A model generated the notes under the pieces. That model did no database searches, had not been told where the DNA came from, and saw only the letters and a list, made by a program, of their open reading frames with translations. This document shows positions 1-11,516 of a DNA stretch of 64,000 bases, one piece after another (positions within the stretch are counted from its first letter, which is position 1; each line of letters begins with the position of its first letter). The stretch spans positions 617,905,303 through 617,969,302 of the forward strand of contig CM060910.1 in the NCBI GenBank assembly GCA_030737875.1. Reading direction: 5' to 3'. This DNA is from Allium sativum (Eukaryota > Streptophyta > Magnoliopsida > Asparagales > Amaryllidaceae). A program made the translations under genes and the position numbers.

Positions 1-545
1 ATGCACGCACATGACTCCGTTGGTTTCCTGCGCCGTTGATAGCGCCCTTCGTTTTGGATCTCTTACAATCAGCCTAGTAAGCGTGCCCCTACTCCGACCT
101 AGTTTGGAGTACTCGTTTGATATCTAGATGGGTTACTGACTGAAACGGGTCCCACACACAAGATGATGCAAGCTTCCCTTAGGCTTGCATCCCCGCTACT
201 AAGATTTCAACTGGTTATGCCTAATAGTCCAACATGTAAAACAGGTTAAGTTGTCGGGCCTATATATGTAAATATTATCCCACCGCCACAAGATTTACTT
301 AACCCTCACTGATCCAAGCAAGTTTACTTAACAAAGTTGCGTAACCCCAAAGTATAAAATCAGTAAAGTTTGTGGGCCTATATATATTAATATTACCCAC
401 CGCCACAAGATTTACTTAACCCACCCACTATTTCAACCAAGTTTATTTAACCCCTATTCAAGTTAACATGTTCGTACAATCCCTATTGATTCATCTTTGT
501 TAAGTATTCCAGTTCGTTACCAAGTCCATGTATGGTTATAATGGG

Positions 546-766
546 TTAGACCTCCCAATTAAGCCTACAACTAGTGGATGCTGGATATGCCGGTCGGGTC
601 CGGGCAGACTTCTTCCACAAGTTGGGCCTAACCTCGTGTCTTAGCACATTTCATATTTGTGCACTTAGACACCTCACATAGATCAACATTTGTGGTTGCT
701 AGATATGCTGGTCGGGTCCAGGCAGACTTCTACCACAAATGCAATCTAACCTTGTGCCATAAGTGC
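546..766 (-). repeat. Two copies of the Tekay LTR stem-loop module
   Basis: Copies lie at 546-644 and 661-766. Each has nested inverted arms around a GC-rich core containing GGTCGGGTCC. In the second copy the inner arms CATTTGTGGT and ACCACAAATG are perfectly complementary, and the outer arms GCACTTA (661-667) and TAAGTGC (760-766) are too. In the first copy the inner arms AACTAGTGGA and TCCACAAGTT have one mismatch. The same module occurs in every sufficiently complete Tekay-type LTR of the window. Confidence 0.75.
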
Positions 767-1239
767 CATTACAATTTTCTAATTACTGTAATCCTAGGCA
801 TTTTAATTATTAACCAATTAATTATACCAATGTCTTTATAGGTGTTCATGCCCATTTACCCAATTATATTCGTAATGGATTATATGTCCAAATTCATACT
901 TGTCATTCAAGTTATGCCAATTCTAATGTTTTCCCCCGTTCCCTAACTAACGCATTCATATATATTTGGTGTCATGTCTAGGCTAGAAAGTAGCCTAGCC
1001 ATAAACAATAAAAAGGAAAGATGACATTAGTGATTATTTTAACAAATGTGTCATAAACATGTAATTGGCATAGTGATAAGGTGGACATATAAAAATAGAT
1101 CTAGTGAGCATGTGATAATAAAACTAGATCTAACATACTAAGGATGTCATAATAGGCATTAATAAATAAGGATTCATATTTCCAATTAAAGATAGATCTA
1201 AATTAATCACCTCATGATGGGTAAAGTTTAAGATCCACA

Positions 1240-1665
1240 AATGTGACATGATAAATTAACCACAAGCGAATTAGATCTATAAAGGTAGATCTAACATGAC
1301 ATGATAAATTAACCACAAATGAATGTGATCTATAAAGGTAGATCTAGCACGACATGATAAATTAACCACAAGCGAATTAGATCTAAAAATATCTAGCATG
1401 ACATGATAAATTAACCACAAGCGAATTAGATCTATAAAGGTAGATCTAGTATACCATGATAAATTACCACAAACGAATTAGATATATAAAGGTATATCTA
1501 ACATGATATGATAAATTAACCATAAGCGAATTAGATCTATAAAGGTAGATCTAGTATGAGATGATAAATTAACCACAAGTGAATTAGATCTAAAAAGGTA
1601 GATCTAGCATGACATGATAAATTAACCACAAGCGAGTTAGATCTAAAAAGGTAGACCTAGCATGA
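1240..1665. repeat. Tandem repeat of about 55 bp inside the LTR
   Basis: About eight imperfect units, each containing catgataaattaaccacaa followed by gcgaattagatct and a taaaggtagatct tail. Units differ by small deletions and substitutions. The other Tekay-type LTRs lack this array but carry different arrays, so it is a local amplification. Confidence 0.8.
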
Positions 1666-2056
1666 TAATAATTTAAGATCCACATCATAGTTATGTCATA
1701 GATTCTAAAGTCCCAATAGATCGGATATGATAAAGATTTAGATCCAAGTCATAGAATATTATAAATTCACTAATTATGATAGATCCAATATGATTCAATC
1801 ACAGGCATATATCCAAATCACAGTCATATCGCATTTACTTTTAATCATTTAAGTCTAAAAGTAAATAACTCACCGTGTTTGGATTTTAGAAGATAGAAAA
1901 GAAATTGTTGGTGTTGAATCTCAGATCTATAGTTGAAACGCTTGAATCTTTTTTTTAAACTTGATTTTGGAGAAGAATAAGCTATTTAATTGAAGTTGCA
2001 GCAGAGCTTCGCTGTCACCATTATTTTTCCAGTGAATAAAACCTAGGTTTAGAGTC

Positions 2057-2068
2057 CTTTATATAGCC
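2057..2068 (-). promoter_or_regulatory. TATA box of the LTR at 1-2511
   Basis: The minus strand reads GGCTATATAAAG here, about 450 bp inside the LTR start at 2511. The homologous position in the other Tekay-type LTRs also carries a TATA box. Transcription would run towards lower coordinates. Confidence 0.5.
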
Positions 2069-2139
2069 TCTGCACCCTGAATCTGAACACTGCGTGCGTC
2101 TAGAAACATTCATCCAATTTGACCCAGCGACCGACCCAT

Positions 2140-2200
2140 AAGTCGACCCATACTACCCAAGTTGGCCCCGGCGTCGACCCAGCGGGTCTTGGGTCGACAC
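2140..2200. promoter_or_regulatory. GTCGAC box upstream of the LTR TATA
   Basis: Three GTCGAC hexamers occur near 2142, 2173 and 2193, with CCAAG/TTGGG partners between them. It is the counterpart of the six-hexamer box at 34542-34615. Confidence 0.45.
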
Positions 2201-2515
2201 CCCAAAAGGGTCGGTTCGGTGTTTTGGCTTTCCGCTTTGTCGTTTTGAATTTTTTTGAATATTTATTTATTTACTTTTTTTATATATACATACATATATA
2301 TATATATATCATATGCATACAAACTTCAAGGCTTAATAACTTCTTTATACGGTGTCCGTTTTACACAAACCAAATATATGTCTTGACCAAAATTTCGAGA
2401 CGAACGCAATGGTACAGTCTGTTTTACTTAACTCGTAGTATTTAATTAAGTTATCATATTATATTCATTATATAATGTAGTTAAAATGTCTAAAATTTTC
2501 GGGGTGTTACAGTTT

Positions 2516-2622
2516 TTCTGTTCCTTAGATAGAAATGAATTCAGTAGAGTGTCAGTTTGTAATCTTCTTATGAAATATGGAGAACATTGCAAGTTACTCA
2601 TGAATGAACCAATAAGTTAAAC
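2516..2622 (+). pseudogene. Copia gag fragment, duplicate of 3447-3555
   Basis: About 105 bp that match the gag segment at 3447-3555, including gatagaaatgaatt and gaacattgcaagttactcat. It corresponds to the middle of a UBN2-type copia Gag. It sits left of an LTR end (2630-3146), giving the order gag scrap, LTR, PBS, gag. It may be the 3' end of a neighbouring copy or the product of unequal recombination. It cannot make a protein. Confidence 0.6.
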
Positions 2623-2629
2623 AAATTAA

Positions 2630-3146
2630 TAAAAATTATATCATTCTCTTTTTCTTCTCAAACTCTATCAACTACTCTCTTATTGGAAGTGTTATTCAAG
2701 GGTTCTAGGGCTTCGGGAATTGTTTGGGAAAGGGTGTCTCCTTGTAGCCCGGAAATCAAGGAAAGGGAGCGGTGTTAACCTTGTAGCCGTGAAATCAAGG
2801 GTTGTGGAATCAGTGTTAATATTGTATCCATGAAATCAAGTGTTTTGTAATTGGATCCTGATATTAATAAAACTTTGCGCAATCCAGCGTTGCATGGGAC
2901 TGGATGTAGGAGTAATCCGAACCAGTATAAAATCCAGTATGTTCTTTTCTTTTCTGCATTTTATATTTACATATCTATGTGTCTCTGATTGTTTTTGTGT
3001 TTGTGATCATTTATGGTGTGATAATCATTGTGTGATTCATATAGTAATTCAAGATTGTTTAAATTTTCCATAATCTCTTCAAAACACTATTCACCTTCCC
3101 TCTAGTGTTAGTTTGCCTTAAGATCCTTAATCCGTATTCCTTAACA
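2630..3146 (+). mobile_element. Copia LTR, 3' part
   Basis: The sequence matches the 3' half of the copia LTR at 61435-62894: the repeated 'cc(g)tgaaatcaag' phrases, the block around gggactggatgtaggag (2896-2912), and the T-rich end with ttttctgcattttatattta. The end is placed at 3146 (ttaaca), because a primer binding site begins three bases later. The 5' part of the LTR is missing. Confidence 0.6.
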
Positions 3147-3148
3147 AT

Positions 3149-3160
3149 TGATATCAGAGC
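3149..3160 (+). other. Copia primer binding site (initiator Met tRNA)
   Basis: TGATATCAGAGC differs at one base from the usual plant copia primer site TGGTATCAGAGC. It fixes the LTR end just upstream and the plus orientation of the element. Confidence 0.75.
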
Positions 3161-3203
3161 ATAGATTTTCAAAAGTTCATCATCTGAATTTTGGAAATAT
3201 TAA

Positions 3204-4288
3204 ATGGCAACCAACACTGGAATTGCTAACAATAATTTGTAGAGGGTCAGTCCACTGTTAGACCACCATCATTAGCAGTAATTATTCATATTGGGAATAT
3301 AGGATGAAAATATATATTTTGCAATCCGTAGGATTAGACACTTGGAATAGTACAAAAACTGCATATGTTGAACCCACTACTAATTTTGCATAATGAACTA
3401 ATGAACAAAAGGCTACTGCACAAAGTAATTATAAGCCTATGAATATTTGTTCTGTTCATTAGATAGAAATGAATTTAATAGAGTGCAGTTTGTAAATCTG
3501 CTTATGAAATATGAAGAACATTGCAAGTTACTCATGAAGGAACCAAGAAAGTTAAAAAAATCAAGATATCTATGTTAACAAATTAATTTGAGTTATTTAA
3601 ATTGAATCAGAATGAATCTATCTATGATATGTACTATAAGTTTCAAGAAATCGTGCATTTATTAATGGCTTTGGGAAAAACTTATTCTAAGGAGGATCAA
3701 GTTAGGACAATTCTCAATTCACTAACTCTAAAATGAGATCAGAAAACATTGGCAATTGAAGAAGCAAATAAAGTTAGTGAAATGAAGATTGAGGAATTAA
3801 TAGGAAATTTGATGTCGTTCGAAGTTCAATTACAGGAAAGAAAGGAGAATAAGTCGACAGAAAAGAAATCTATAGCATTCAAAGAAACAACTGACGATTC
3901 TGAGTCAAGTAGTGAGGATGACGAAGAAATTGCGTTAATGACAAGGAATTTCAAAAAATTTATGAGATATAAAAGGAGAAATAACTATCAGAGAAATAAT
4001 CAAGGAAGTTCGGGAAGAAATGATGACAGATGTTACAACTGCAACAGACCATGCCATATAAAGAGAATGTGTCCATATCCAGACAAATCAAATCAACAAA
4101 TAGATAGTAATAATTCATCAAAGAAGAGAAAAAGGGCATATGCAACAACTTTAGATGATTCAGACTCATTATCAATCGATGAAGAGATGGAGACAGGAAA
4201 TTCGAATATGTGCTTCACAGCGATTCAGAATTCAAAAAGTATTGAAGAAATAGATCTAAAAACCAGGTACGCCTTAATTAATTTTTGA
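3204..4288 (+). pseudogene. Copia Gag (UBN2-type with zinc knuckle), broken
   Basis: The likely start is ATG at 3204, 44 bases after the primer site, but codon 13 is TAG. Further frameshifts follow, and a TGA near 3734 interrupts the frame just before the longest open segment (3749-4288, 179 codons). That segment carries the end of the UBN2 domain (MKIEELIG), an acidic Ser/Asp/Glu-rich stretch, the EEIALMTRNFKKFM motif typical of plant copia Gag, a basic region, and a CX2CX4HX4C knuckle CYNCNRPCHIKRMC at residues 95-108. Gag would bind and package the element RNA. The downstream protease, integrase and RT are absent. The acidic-plus-ALMTR layout fits the SIRE/Maximus or a related copia lineage, which is an inference from memory of the family. 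Confidence 0.75.
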
Positions 4289-4960
4289 TTGAATTGGTTG
4301 AATGGTTGCTTTTGAATGTTTTTATTGCTTGCCTTGTTTGAATTTAAAATTTAAAATTCTAAAAATTCAATCTTGAACTTTAAAATTCAAATTCAAATTT
4401 TGAATTTTGAAATTCAAAATAATAAATAATAATATAATAAAAATTAATTTTAGATGTTTATTTGAATTTATATTATTTTAGGAAATAATAACCTGAAAAT
4501 ATAAAACATTAAATTAAAACAAAGTAAAAAAATAAACATATCTTTTCAAAACATACATATATGTCGACATACCAAAATCGACATGTTGACATATGTACTA
4601 GTAATTAAAATTCAATTTTTGAATTTCAAAAGTTTAAACTTTCAAACTTCCCTCCATCTTTTCATCAACTACCAAGGTCTGAAAAGGTGTCATTATTGTC
4701 TGAAAAGTTATGTCCATTAACTCTCTGTTTATTTACTATTCAATTTTATTCTCTCTACCTCTCATTCAAAATTCAAAACAACTATCTTCATTCTATTATC
4801 TTCAAAACTTATCTCCAATGGCTTCCTCAAGTATACCAAAAACCATGAGATTGACCAAAACTCTCAAAGGTCATCTCTACAATGATCCGGAAGCTATTCA
4901 AGCCTATATTGACTATATGGCAAATGGAAAAGTCAATGTGGGAGCCTTTGCTGTGTAGAC
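4289..4960 (+). other. AT-rich copia-derived stretch with a short ORF
   Basis: An AT-rich segment follows gag directly, with many short inverted repeats of aattcaaa/tttgaatt type. Near 4562-4596 it shares atgtcgacataccaaaa and gttgacatatgt with the U3 region of the copia LTR at 62180-62220, partly in inverted sense. An ORF of 46 codons begins with ATG at 4818 (context CCAATGGCT) and stops at 4958. I do not recognise the peptide. It may be leader sequence or a truncated ORF of another element. Confidence 0.35.
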
Positions 4961-5739
4961 TGCCCATAGTCCCTGCACTATACAAGAAGAATAATGTGGT
5001 GATAAGTGTGCATGGCAGCTATGGACGATCATCAAGGTATGATACACAAGCGGAACCTGTCGTAAACCCACAGGGCATGGATAAAATATAATAAACTTAT
5101 ACAACAGGTAGTGATTGCAAAGCAGAAAACACTAAACTTTCATGACAACTAGAAAGTATTCCCATACATGTGGATATCAACAATAGTGTTTGTACAATTT
5201 GCCTCACTACAACACTCAAAGAATAACAAACAGTGAAAACAAATACTAGATAGTAATAAAACTGGTACGTGAGCCTCCTGCTCGCCATCGATCAGCATCA
5301 TCGTCCTCACTAAAGCATAATCTGTCACCTGCTGCTCAGTCTGTCCATCCACAACCGGATGAACAGCCCAAGGTAATAAGAGGAAACATAAAACCTTGAG
5401 TCAGACAATAGTCTTAGTGAGCGGTAAAAAAGCTAACAAACTTCATCAACAAAGTATATGAGAATGAGTAAATAAACGAACTAATCTACCCAGCTCCAAA
5501 GAAGAACTTACTCCTGCCTTCCCCACAACATGACAGTGATAGCCTTTACGAACCATACATCCAAAGAAATAAAAATCCAATCATGGAAATCAGAACAACC
5601 ATTCACACATGGCAAAAGCAACTCAACCATCATCATCACAAAGCATTCAAACATCCATGATTGACCCTGGCCATCACTACCAACCTTGCTTTGAAACCAC
5701 TGTTAATCGTATGACTGGCTAAACAACTTACCATCAATT

Positions 5740-5865
5740 GTCATGGGCCACACAACGAAACCCCGGTTCTTGCCAAACCCCACATACCATACAACGAAAT
5801 GTGTTTGGGCCATACAACGAAACCCAGGGTACTCGACCATACAACGAAATCGTGTAACCCTTGCT
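5740..5865. repeat. Short repeats with 'acaacgaaa'
   Basis: Four phrases of the type (gg)ccatacaacgaaa recur with 20-35 bp spacing, separated by variable C-rich sequence. It lies in the U5-side part of the degraded gypsy LTR. Confidence 0.6.
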
Positions 5866-6059
5866 TTGAGTCCGCTAGAACCTACGATAACGATAATCCC
5901 TCGACCTTCGCATTTCTAATCGTTATCAGTTACGACTATTTATCATCTCAGAACTCCTTAGAGAAATCACTTCACACAAAATCAATACGTCATTGAGTTG
6001 TTTCCACATTCATTGCATATAACGACCAACGAAACACTTCGCATTACTATAGCAATTAC

Positions 6060-6330
6060 TTTAGCAACAGACTGAACGATCACTGTAGCACGCGACTGAC
6101 CAACACTGCAGCAATCTTCAAAACACTATAGCATGAACGACCGACACTATAGCATGAGCGAGACCGATCACTGTAGCACCCAAACACTGTAGCATGAACG
6201 ATCTACACTGTAGCACGAGTGCGACCGATCACTGTAGCGCATAAAACATTGTAGCATTAGAGCGACCAAACACTATGGCACGCGATCGATCACTGTGGGC
6301 CGTGATTTATCACTGTAGCAATGATTGTTT
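6060..6330. repeat. Degenerate 'gaccgatcactgtagca' repeats
   Basis: At least eight variants of 'gaycgatcactgtagca' or 'acactgtagcatgaacga' follow one another in irregular 20-35 bp units. Spacer lengths vary, so this is a decayed minisatellite rather than a CRISPR array. Confidence 0.65.
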
Positions 6331-7010
6331 CTCAAGAAATTCACCATGGTGCGCGACCGAACCCCCGTATGTGCGACCCAAAACCTGCACTTCTCCAAAA
6401 CAGCCCCGGTTTTCACCAAAACTTCGCCAAATGGTAGATTCGACGAAACCAACTTATCTAATCCATCAAACATGATCAAACACATGGTATGAATCCGCTA
6501 ACAATATGAAAACAATAGTTTTCACCAAATCATGCAAATCACTCAAAAAACCACAACACATGAACATATGAACAAAAATTAAAGAGCTAACTTGCATAAT
6601 CATATAGAATAACATGGAATCAATGATTTAAACGTCCTAAATGGGATCATAGGGTCATTCATATGGAAATGGACTAAACATGGCATAGATCTATGGAAAA
6701 ACACCTAAATATGATGAAAAACATGATCAAGCACTCATACACTCCATTGAATCCATGTAAGAGATGTAAACCACTCATCGATTCTCCAAAATAACCTAAA
6801 ATTAATGAAATAAGAATCCGGATAGCAAGCACCTCGCACCAATATCCTTGATCCGATGAATCCTTGCTTTGGTTGATGTAGATCTAGCCTCCAATAGTGT
6901 AGATCTATGATTTCCCTCCTTGGATTTGGATTTTTAATGATGGAAAAGGAGGAGCACAAGGCCACCCAATGAGGAAATGAAAAACTAAAACATTTCCCAT
7001 ATCCCTCACC

Positions 7011-7023
7011 CTTTATTTATACC
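7011..7023 (-). promoter_or_regulatory. TATA box of the degraded gypsy LTR
   Basis: The minus strand reads GGTATAAATAAAG, about 360 bp inside the LTR start at 7377. This is a plausible distance for a gypsy U3. Confidence 0.45.
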
Positions 7024-7377
7024 CTTCCAATACCCCACCAATGGGCCATCCAAATCAACCCATTGTGGCTCTCCAAACCTGAAAAACCAACTAAAAAACC
7101 TTAAAATAATGATTTCTACCAAACCGCTGAGCCAAATCTTTAGTGTAACCAATCTACGGAAAGGCAGTCATCAATTCCTTTCAAATGGCGCAGGTCACGC
7201 CCTCTGATTCGACGTGAGTCAAAAGTTATGCCCTATATAAGGCTGGAAGGGGAAAAATCGTTACAACAAAATTGGTAAAAAATTATGGACATGTCTCATA
7301 TCCCCATAAGTATCAAAAGATGAGAATGATACAACCATCAGGGAATAAAATAAAAATATTTTATGATCTTTCGATCA

Positions 7378-7405
7378 GCCCCCTTAAGAATTTCGCCTCC
7401 GAAAT
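7378..7405 (-). other. Polypurine tract and adjacent hairpin (degraded gypsy)
   Basis: Directly beside the LTR the minus strand has the purine run CTTAAGGGGGC (7378-7388). Next to it 7390-7405 is ATTTCGcctcCGAAAT, a perfect 6-bp inverted repeat. The same arrangement occurs beside the PPT of the Tekay element and of the LARDs. Confidence 0.6.
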
Positions 7406-7564
7406 TCCAAGTAGTCACACGCAGCCACAACAATTCTACATGCCTGTCATCCATGAGAGGCCAATTTCATCATCCAAACTAGCAACCATCATGCCATGCA
7501 TCCATAGCCTTATCCTAGCACGCGGAATTCTATCAAACAACAAGATACAACAATGATACAATAT

Positions 7565-9297
7565 CAGAGGTTCCTACGGATGAAGAGTTCTGGATGAGTC
7601 GCTCTCATGCTCTCTTACGTCTCCCACGTACAGTCGTCACCATCTTCACTCCATTGTATCTTGACTACCTTAACCGTCTTCTCCTAAGCTGTTTCGTGTC
7701 ATTCCCCACAACACAAAGTGGCTTACGAGGTTTTGCAACTGTGGTTTCTACTTCTAGGTCTTCGTACTGCTCTGATGATACCACCACATTTGAATCATGC
7801 ACGAACTTCCGTAGAAACGACACATGGAAAACATTATGCACACTCGACATCTTCTTGGGTAACTCCAATCAGTATGCAAGCTTTCTAATTCGCTCGACTA
7901 TCGGAAATGATCCAATGAACCTAGGACCTAACTTCCCTTTACTTCCGAATCGAACCACATGCTTCAACGGTGAAATCTTCACAAAAACCATATCGCCTAC
8001 GTCGAATTCCAAATCTTTTCGACGTTTATCAGCATAACTCTTCTGGCGATCTTGGGCCGCCTTTATTCGTTGTCGAACGATCTCGATACAATCCGAGGTC
8101 TCTCTAATCATTTCAGGCCCAAGCATCAACTTATCCCCAGTTTCCAACCAACAAGCTGGAGAATTACACAACCTCCTATACAATGCCTCGTATGGTGCTA
8201 TCCCAATGCTCGACTAATAGCTATTATTATATGCAAACTTAACTAGATGTAGATGGTCCTCCCATGATCCCCCAAAATCCAACACACAAGCCCTTAGGAG
8301 ATCTTCCAGAACTCGATTGACTCTCTCGGTCTGACCATCAGTTTGGGGATGATATGTCGTACTCAAGCACAACTCGGTTCCTAAAGCCTCTTGCAAACTT
8401 TTCCAAAATCCGCTAGTGAACAACGGATCTCGATCACTCACTATACTCTTTGGGATACCATGGAATCTAACTATCTATTTCACATAAAGTTCAGCCAATT
8501 TCAACGCCGTCCTAGTCGACTTGATAGGAATAAATCTCGCACTTTTGGTCAAGCGATCCACAATAACCTAAATCCCTTCATTTCCAGCCCTAGTTCTAGG
8601 TAGTCCATCGATACTTGCTCCCACTTCCATGTAGGAACTTCCAATGGCTGAAGCAACCCACTTGGCTTCTTCTTTTCATCTTTCATCAACTGACAATTCA
8701 TGCACTTGGAAATGAACTTTCCAATATCTCGCTTCATCCCCTCCCAGTAGTTAATTCTCTTCATGTCCTGATACATCTTATTACCACCGGGATGAATCGT
8801 CAACTTCGAGTGATGGCATTCTCTCAGAACCTCATCTCTCAATCCATCAATATCAGGAACATCTAATCGCCCTTACTTTTGAAGCCAACCTTCTCGATCG
8901 ACCTCGAATTCTCTATCTTTTGGTACCAGCTTCTGGATAAATTCGATAAGCTTTGCATCTCGCTTTTGGCTCTCGCCAATCCTTTCGATAAGAGTAGGTC
9001 TTATCGACAAGCTTGCCAACATTTCAGGTTTCAATTCACACTTCGGACTGAAATCAAACCTTGCAAATACTCAAGGCTCTTCCATTTCGAAAACATCGCT
9101 CCCAAACTTGCATGTCTTCGACTCAACGAATCTGCAACAGCGTTGCCTTTGCTACGAGTATAAGCTATACAAAAATCATACGATGCTAGAAATTCCATCC
9201 ATCGTTGCTGCCGAAGATTCAAATCCTATTGGGAGAAAAGACACTTCAACGACTTGTGGTCCGTAAACAACTCGAACCGAACCCCCAGTAGGTAATG
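7565..9297 (-). pseudogene. Broken gypsy pol: RNase H, integrase, chromodomain
   Basis: Pieces in several frames on the minus strand add up to the C-terminal half of a chromovirus Pol. In order from 9297 down: RNase H end (FTDHKSL region, [18 protein letters not shown], near 9150-9290); integrase zinc-binding region with HPGGNKMYQDMKR and CMNC (8549-8842); integrase core with [15 protein letters not shown] and [13 protein letters not shown] (8214-8441); linker with DRQKSYADKRRKDLEFDVG (7869-8183); FHVSFLRKF and a chromodomain trace with CTWET ending in a stop near 7570-7870. RT, protease and gag are missing. At 9297 the reading is cut inside RNase H by the LTR that starts at 9298. It is clearly related to the Tekay copy at 35424-39859 but older. 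Confidence 0.85.
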
Positions 9298-10554
9298 TGT
9301 AACACCCCACGTCTGTTAATGTCACTCACAAAGGGAATGCATTAAGTTTCGTGGAGCATTATGAGTAAACAGAAAAGAATATTACAAGACAGATACATAA
9401 GGTGGTACTTGAAAATTTTATAACTTTATTGACGTGGAAACAAAAATAAAGTTGGGTTACATCTTCAAATATCAAAACCAAGTACATAATATCAGTCTTG
9501 TACAAAAGCCTTCAGAGTGCATAATTTTAAAGCCATAATCCCCAACAAAAACGCCTTAAATAGGTAGAATCAAAGCCAAGCATTTCTTCAAGAACTTCTA
9601 GTACCTCAAGCAGAGAGAAATCCAAATCAAACTTGAATACTTCCTCCCTGAAAACCTAGAGGTGGTGGGGGGGGGGAGGGGAACGGAAGAAAAAGGTGAA
9701 AACAAACGAGGTCAAACCAAGTCTGGCGAGTCCAATAACTTTAACAATATAATTATTGAAGTAATATGACAAGACATAAACTGGAAAATAAGGAATGACT
9801 GTGAAACAAGCAAGCATGACCAGGCAAGCAAGATGAATAAGACAACGTTAATTGCGCTTCTAATCACTATAGGATAAATACTACACTGCACTAATACTAG
9901 TCACTCTAAGAGTTGATCCCGCCTACTGAACATAATAATCATAATAATGACAATGGTAGTCTCGTGTACCCCTAGTTGTTTTCATAGGTGTTGTCTGCTC
10001 CTATCTCCACTAGTTGTACCCACTACTCTCCCCATTCTAATTACAACATTTATTCATAATATGGTAGTCGTACTCCTAGCTGTCTTCATAGGTGCCGCCT
10101 GCTCCTATCTCCGCTAGTCGTACCCACTACCTTCCCATTCGATCGGCTCCCTAACTTGTAGATACCCATGCTGGTCCCACAGTAGGGTGTATCACTCCCT
10201 AAAGTGGCAACCCGATATGACTGAAATGCACAGCTTATACCTACACGATGCAACAACGTCTTACCTACCAGCCCGGGCCCATGCACGCACATGACCCCGT
10301 TGGACTTGCGTTGCCACCGCTAACCCGTTTTGACCTCTTACAATCAAATCCAGTAAGAGTGTCCCGTCCTCGACCTAGATAGAGCTCACTTGGATACTAA
10401 ATGGGTTACTGGTTGAAAAGGGTCCCCACACTTGACACAAGCTTTCCACCTATGCTTGGTCCTCACTAGGATTTCCCACTTAACCCCCTCTTATTCATGT
10501 CTTCTTACATGTTTCAACTTGGTTAAGTGTCTATAATTATATCCCACATGTCAC

Positions 10555-10930
10555 CCATGTTTCCCACTTATCAAATCAACATGTATTATTGGTTAAGTTT
10601 GTCTTAACCCTATCCACTTATCAAATCAATATATATTATTGGTTAAGCTGGTCTTAACCCTACCCACTTATCAGATTAATATATATTATTGGTTAAGCTG
10701 GTCTTAACCCTACCACTTATCAAATTAATATATATTATTGGTTAAGCTGGTTTTAACCCAAACCATTTATCAGATTAATATATATATTATTGGTTAAGCT
10801 AGTCTTAACCCTACCCACTTATCAGATTAATATATATTATTGGTTAAGCTGGTCTTAACCCTACCCACTTATTAGATTAATATATATTATTGGTTAAGCT
10901 AGTCTTAACCCTACCCACTTAACATGTTTT
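10555..10930. repeat. 50-bp tandem repeat in the LTR
   Basis: About seven units of 'cacttatcagattaatatat' followed by 'attggttaagctggtcttaaccctac'. Each unit contains the inverted pair GGTTAAG/CTTAACC. The solo LTR has only one unit-like copy at the matching place. Confidence 0.85.
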
Positions 10931-10940
10931 ATGTATCATA

Positions 10941-10948
<8 letters not shown>

Positions 10949-10975
<27 letters not shown>
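10949..10975. repeat. (TA)n microsatellite
   Basis: An uninterrupted TA run of about 27 bases inside the Tekay-type LTR. The solo LTR has a TA run at 30101-30135, but not at the homologous place. Confidence 0.9.
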
Positions 10976-10977
<2 letters not shown>

Positions 10978-11170
10978 TATAACATGTTTTACTTAATTTA
11001 TGATTAAGTACATCTTAGTTCACAGATACATTGGCTAAGAGAATACCTCCCTAAGTATCAACCCCGAAGACCGAAATCAACATCAGATCGATACTCAGAG
11101 AATTACTCAACTCAACCAATCTTCTGTTTGTCATTCATACTCGTCTTTGATCAGCATTAATTAATTATTA

Positions 11171-11516
11171 ATGCACAGACCTCTCACATTAAGTCGATTG
11201 CTTGTGGCCGCTGGATATGCTGGGCGGTTCCGGGAAGACTTCCACCACAAGTCAGACTTAACCTCGTGTCTAAGCATCTTTTAATTATGCCTACGACCTC
11301 TCACATTAGACTGCCGTTTGCGGTTGCTGGATATGCCGGGCGGGTCCGGGCAGTCTTCTACCACAAACAAGTCTAACCTCGTGTCTTAGGCTTTTACGAC
11401 GCATTTAATTTATACCTTTGACCTCTCACATTAGACTACCGTTTGTGGTTGCTGGATATACCGGGCGGGTCCGGACAGTCTTATACCACAAACAAGTCTA
11501 ACCTCGTTTCTTAGAC
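11171..11516 (-). repeat. Three copies of the Tekay LTR stem-loop module
   Basis: Copies at 11171-11277, 11289-11391 and 11414-11516. Middle stems are TTAAGTC/GACTTAA in the first and TTAGACT/AGTCTAA in the others. Inner stems are CTTGTGG/CCACAAG, GTTTGCGGT/ACCACAAAC (one mismatch) and GTTTGTGGT/ACCACAAAC. All share a core close to GCTGGATATGCCGGGCGGG. Other LTRs here have two copies. Confidence 0.8.

Larger units (their letters stand above)
1..2511 (-). mobile_element. Partial Tekay/Del-type LTR (right part)
   Basis: This is the right-hand portion of a long LTR that runs off the left edge of the window. It ends at 2511 in GGGGTGTTACA, the plus-strand form of the TGTAACACCCC start seen in the other Tekay-type LTRs here. 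Internal landmarks match the solo LTR at 28350-31401 and the Tekay LTRs at 31803 and 40057: the stem-loop modules, the GTCGAC box, the TATA box and the conserved stretch near 2399-2413 that includes gagacgaacgcaatgg. The sequence right of 2511 is copia, not a polypurine tract, so this is the outer end of a minus-strand element or a solo LTR. It encodes nothing credible. Confidence 0.8.
5000..7377 (-). mobile_element. LTR of a degraded gypsy element
   Basis: The right boundary is well placed: 7364-7377 reads TGATCtttcGATCA, so on the minus strand the LTR starts with TG. It is followed at 7378 by a purine-rich tract and then by pol. The left boundary is uncertain, somewhere near 4960-5045, because no matching LTR is present. 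It contains a TATA box (minus strand, 7011-7023) and two degenerate repeat tracts. No ORF in it resembles a protein. Confidence 0.55.

Noticed and set aside
6060..6330. Regularly recurring short repeats suggestive of a CRISPR array
   Set aside because: Repeats are degenerate, spacers are short and related, and the setting is a plant LTR.
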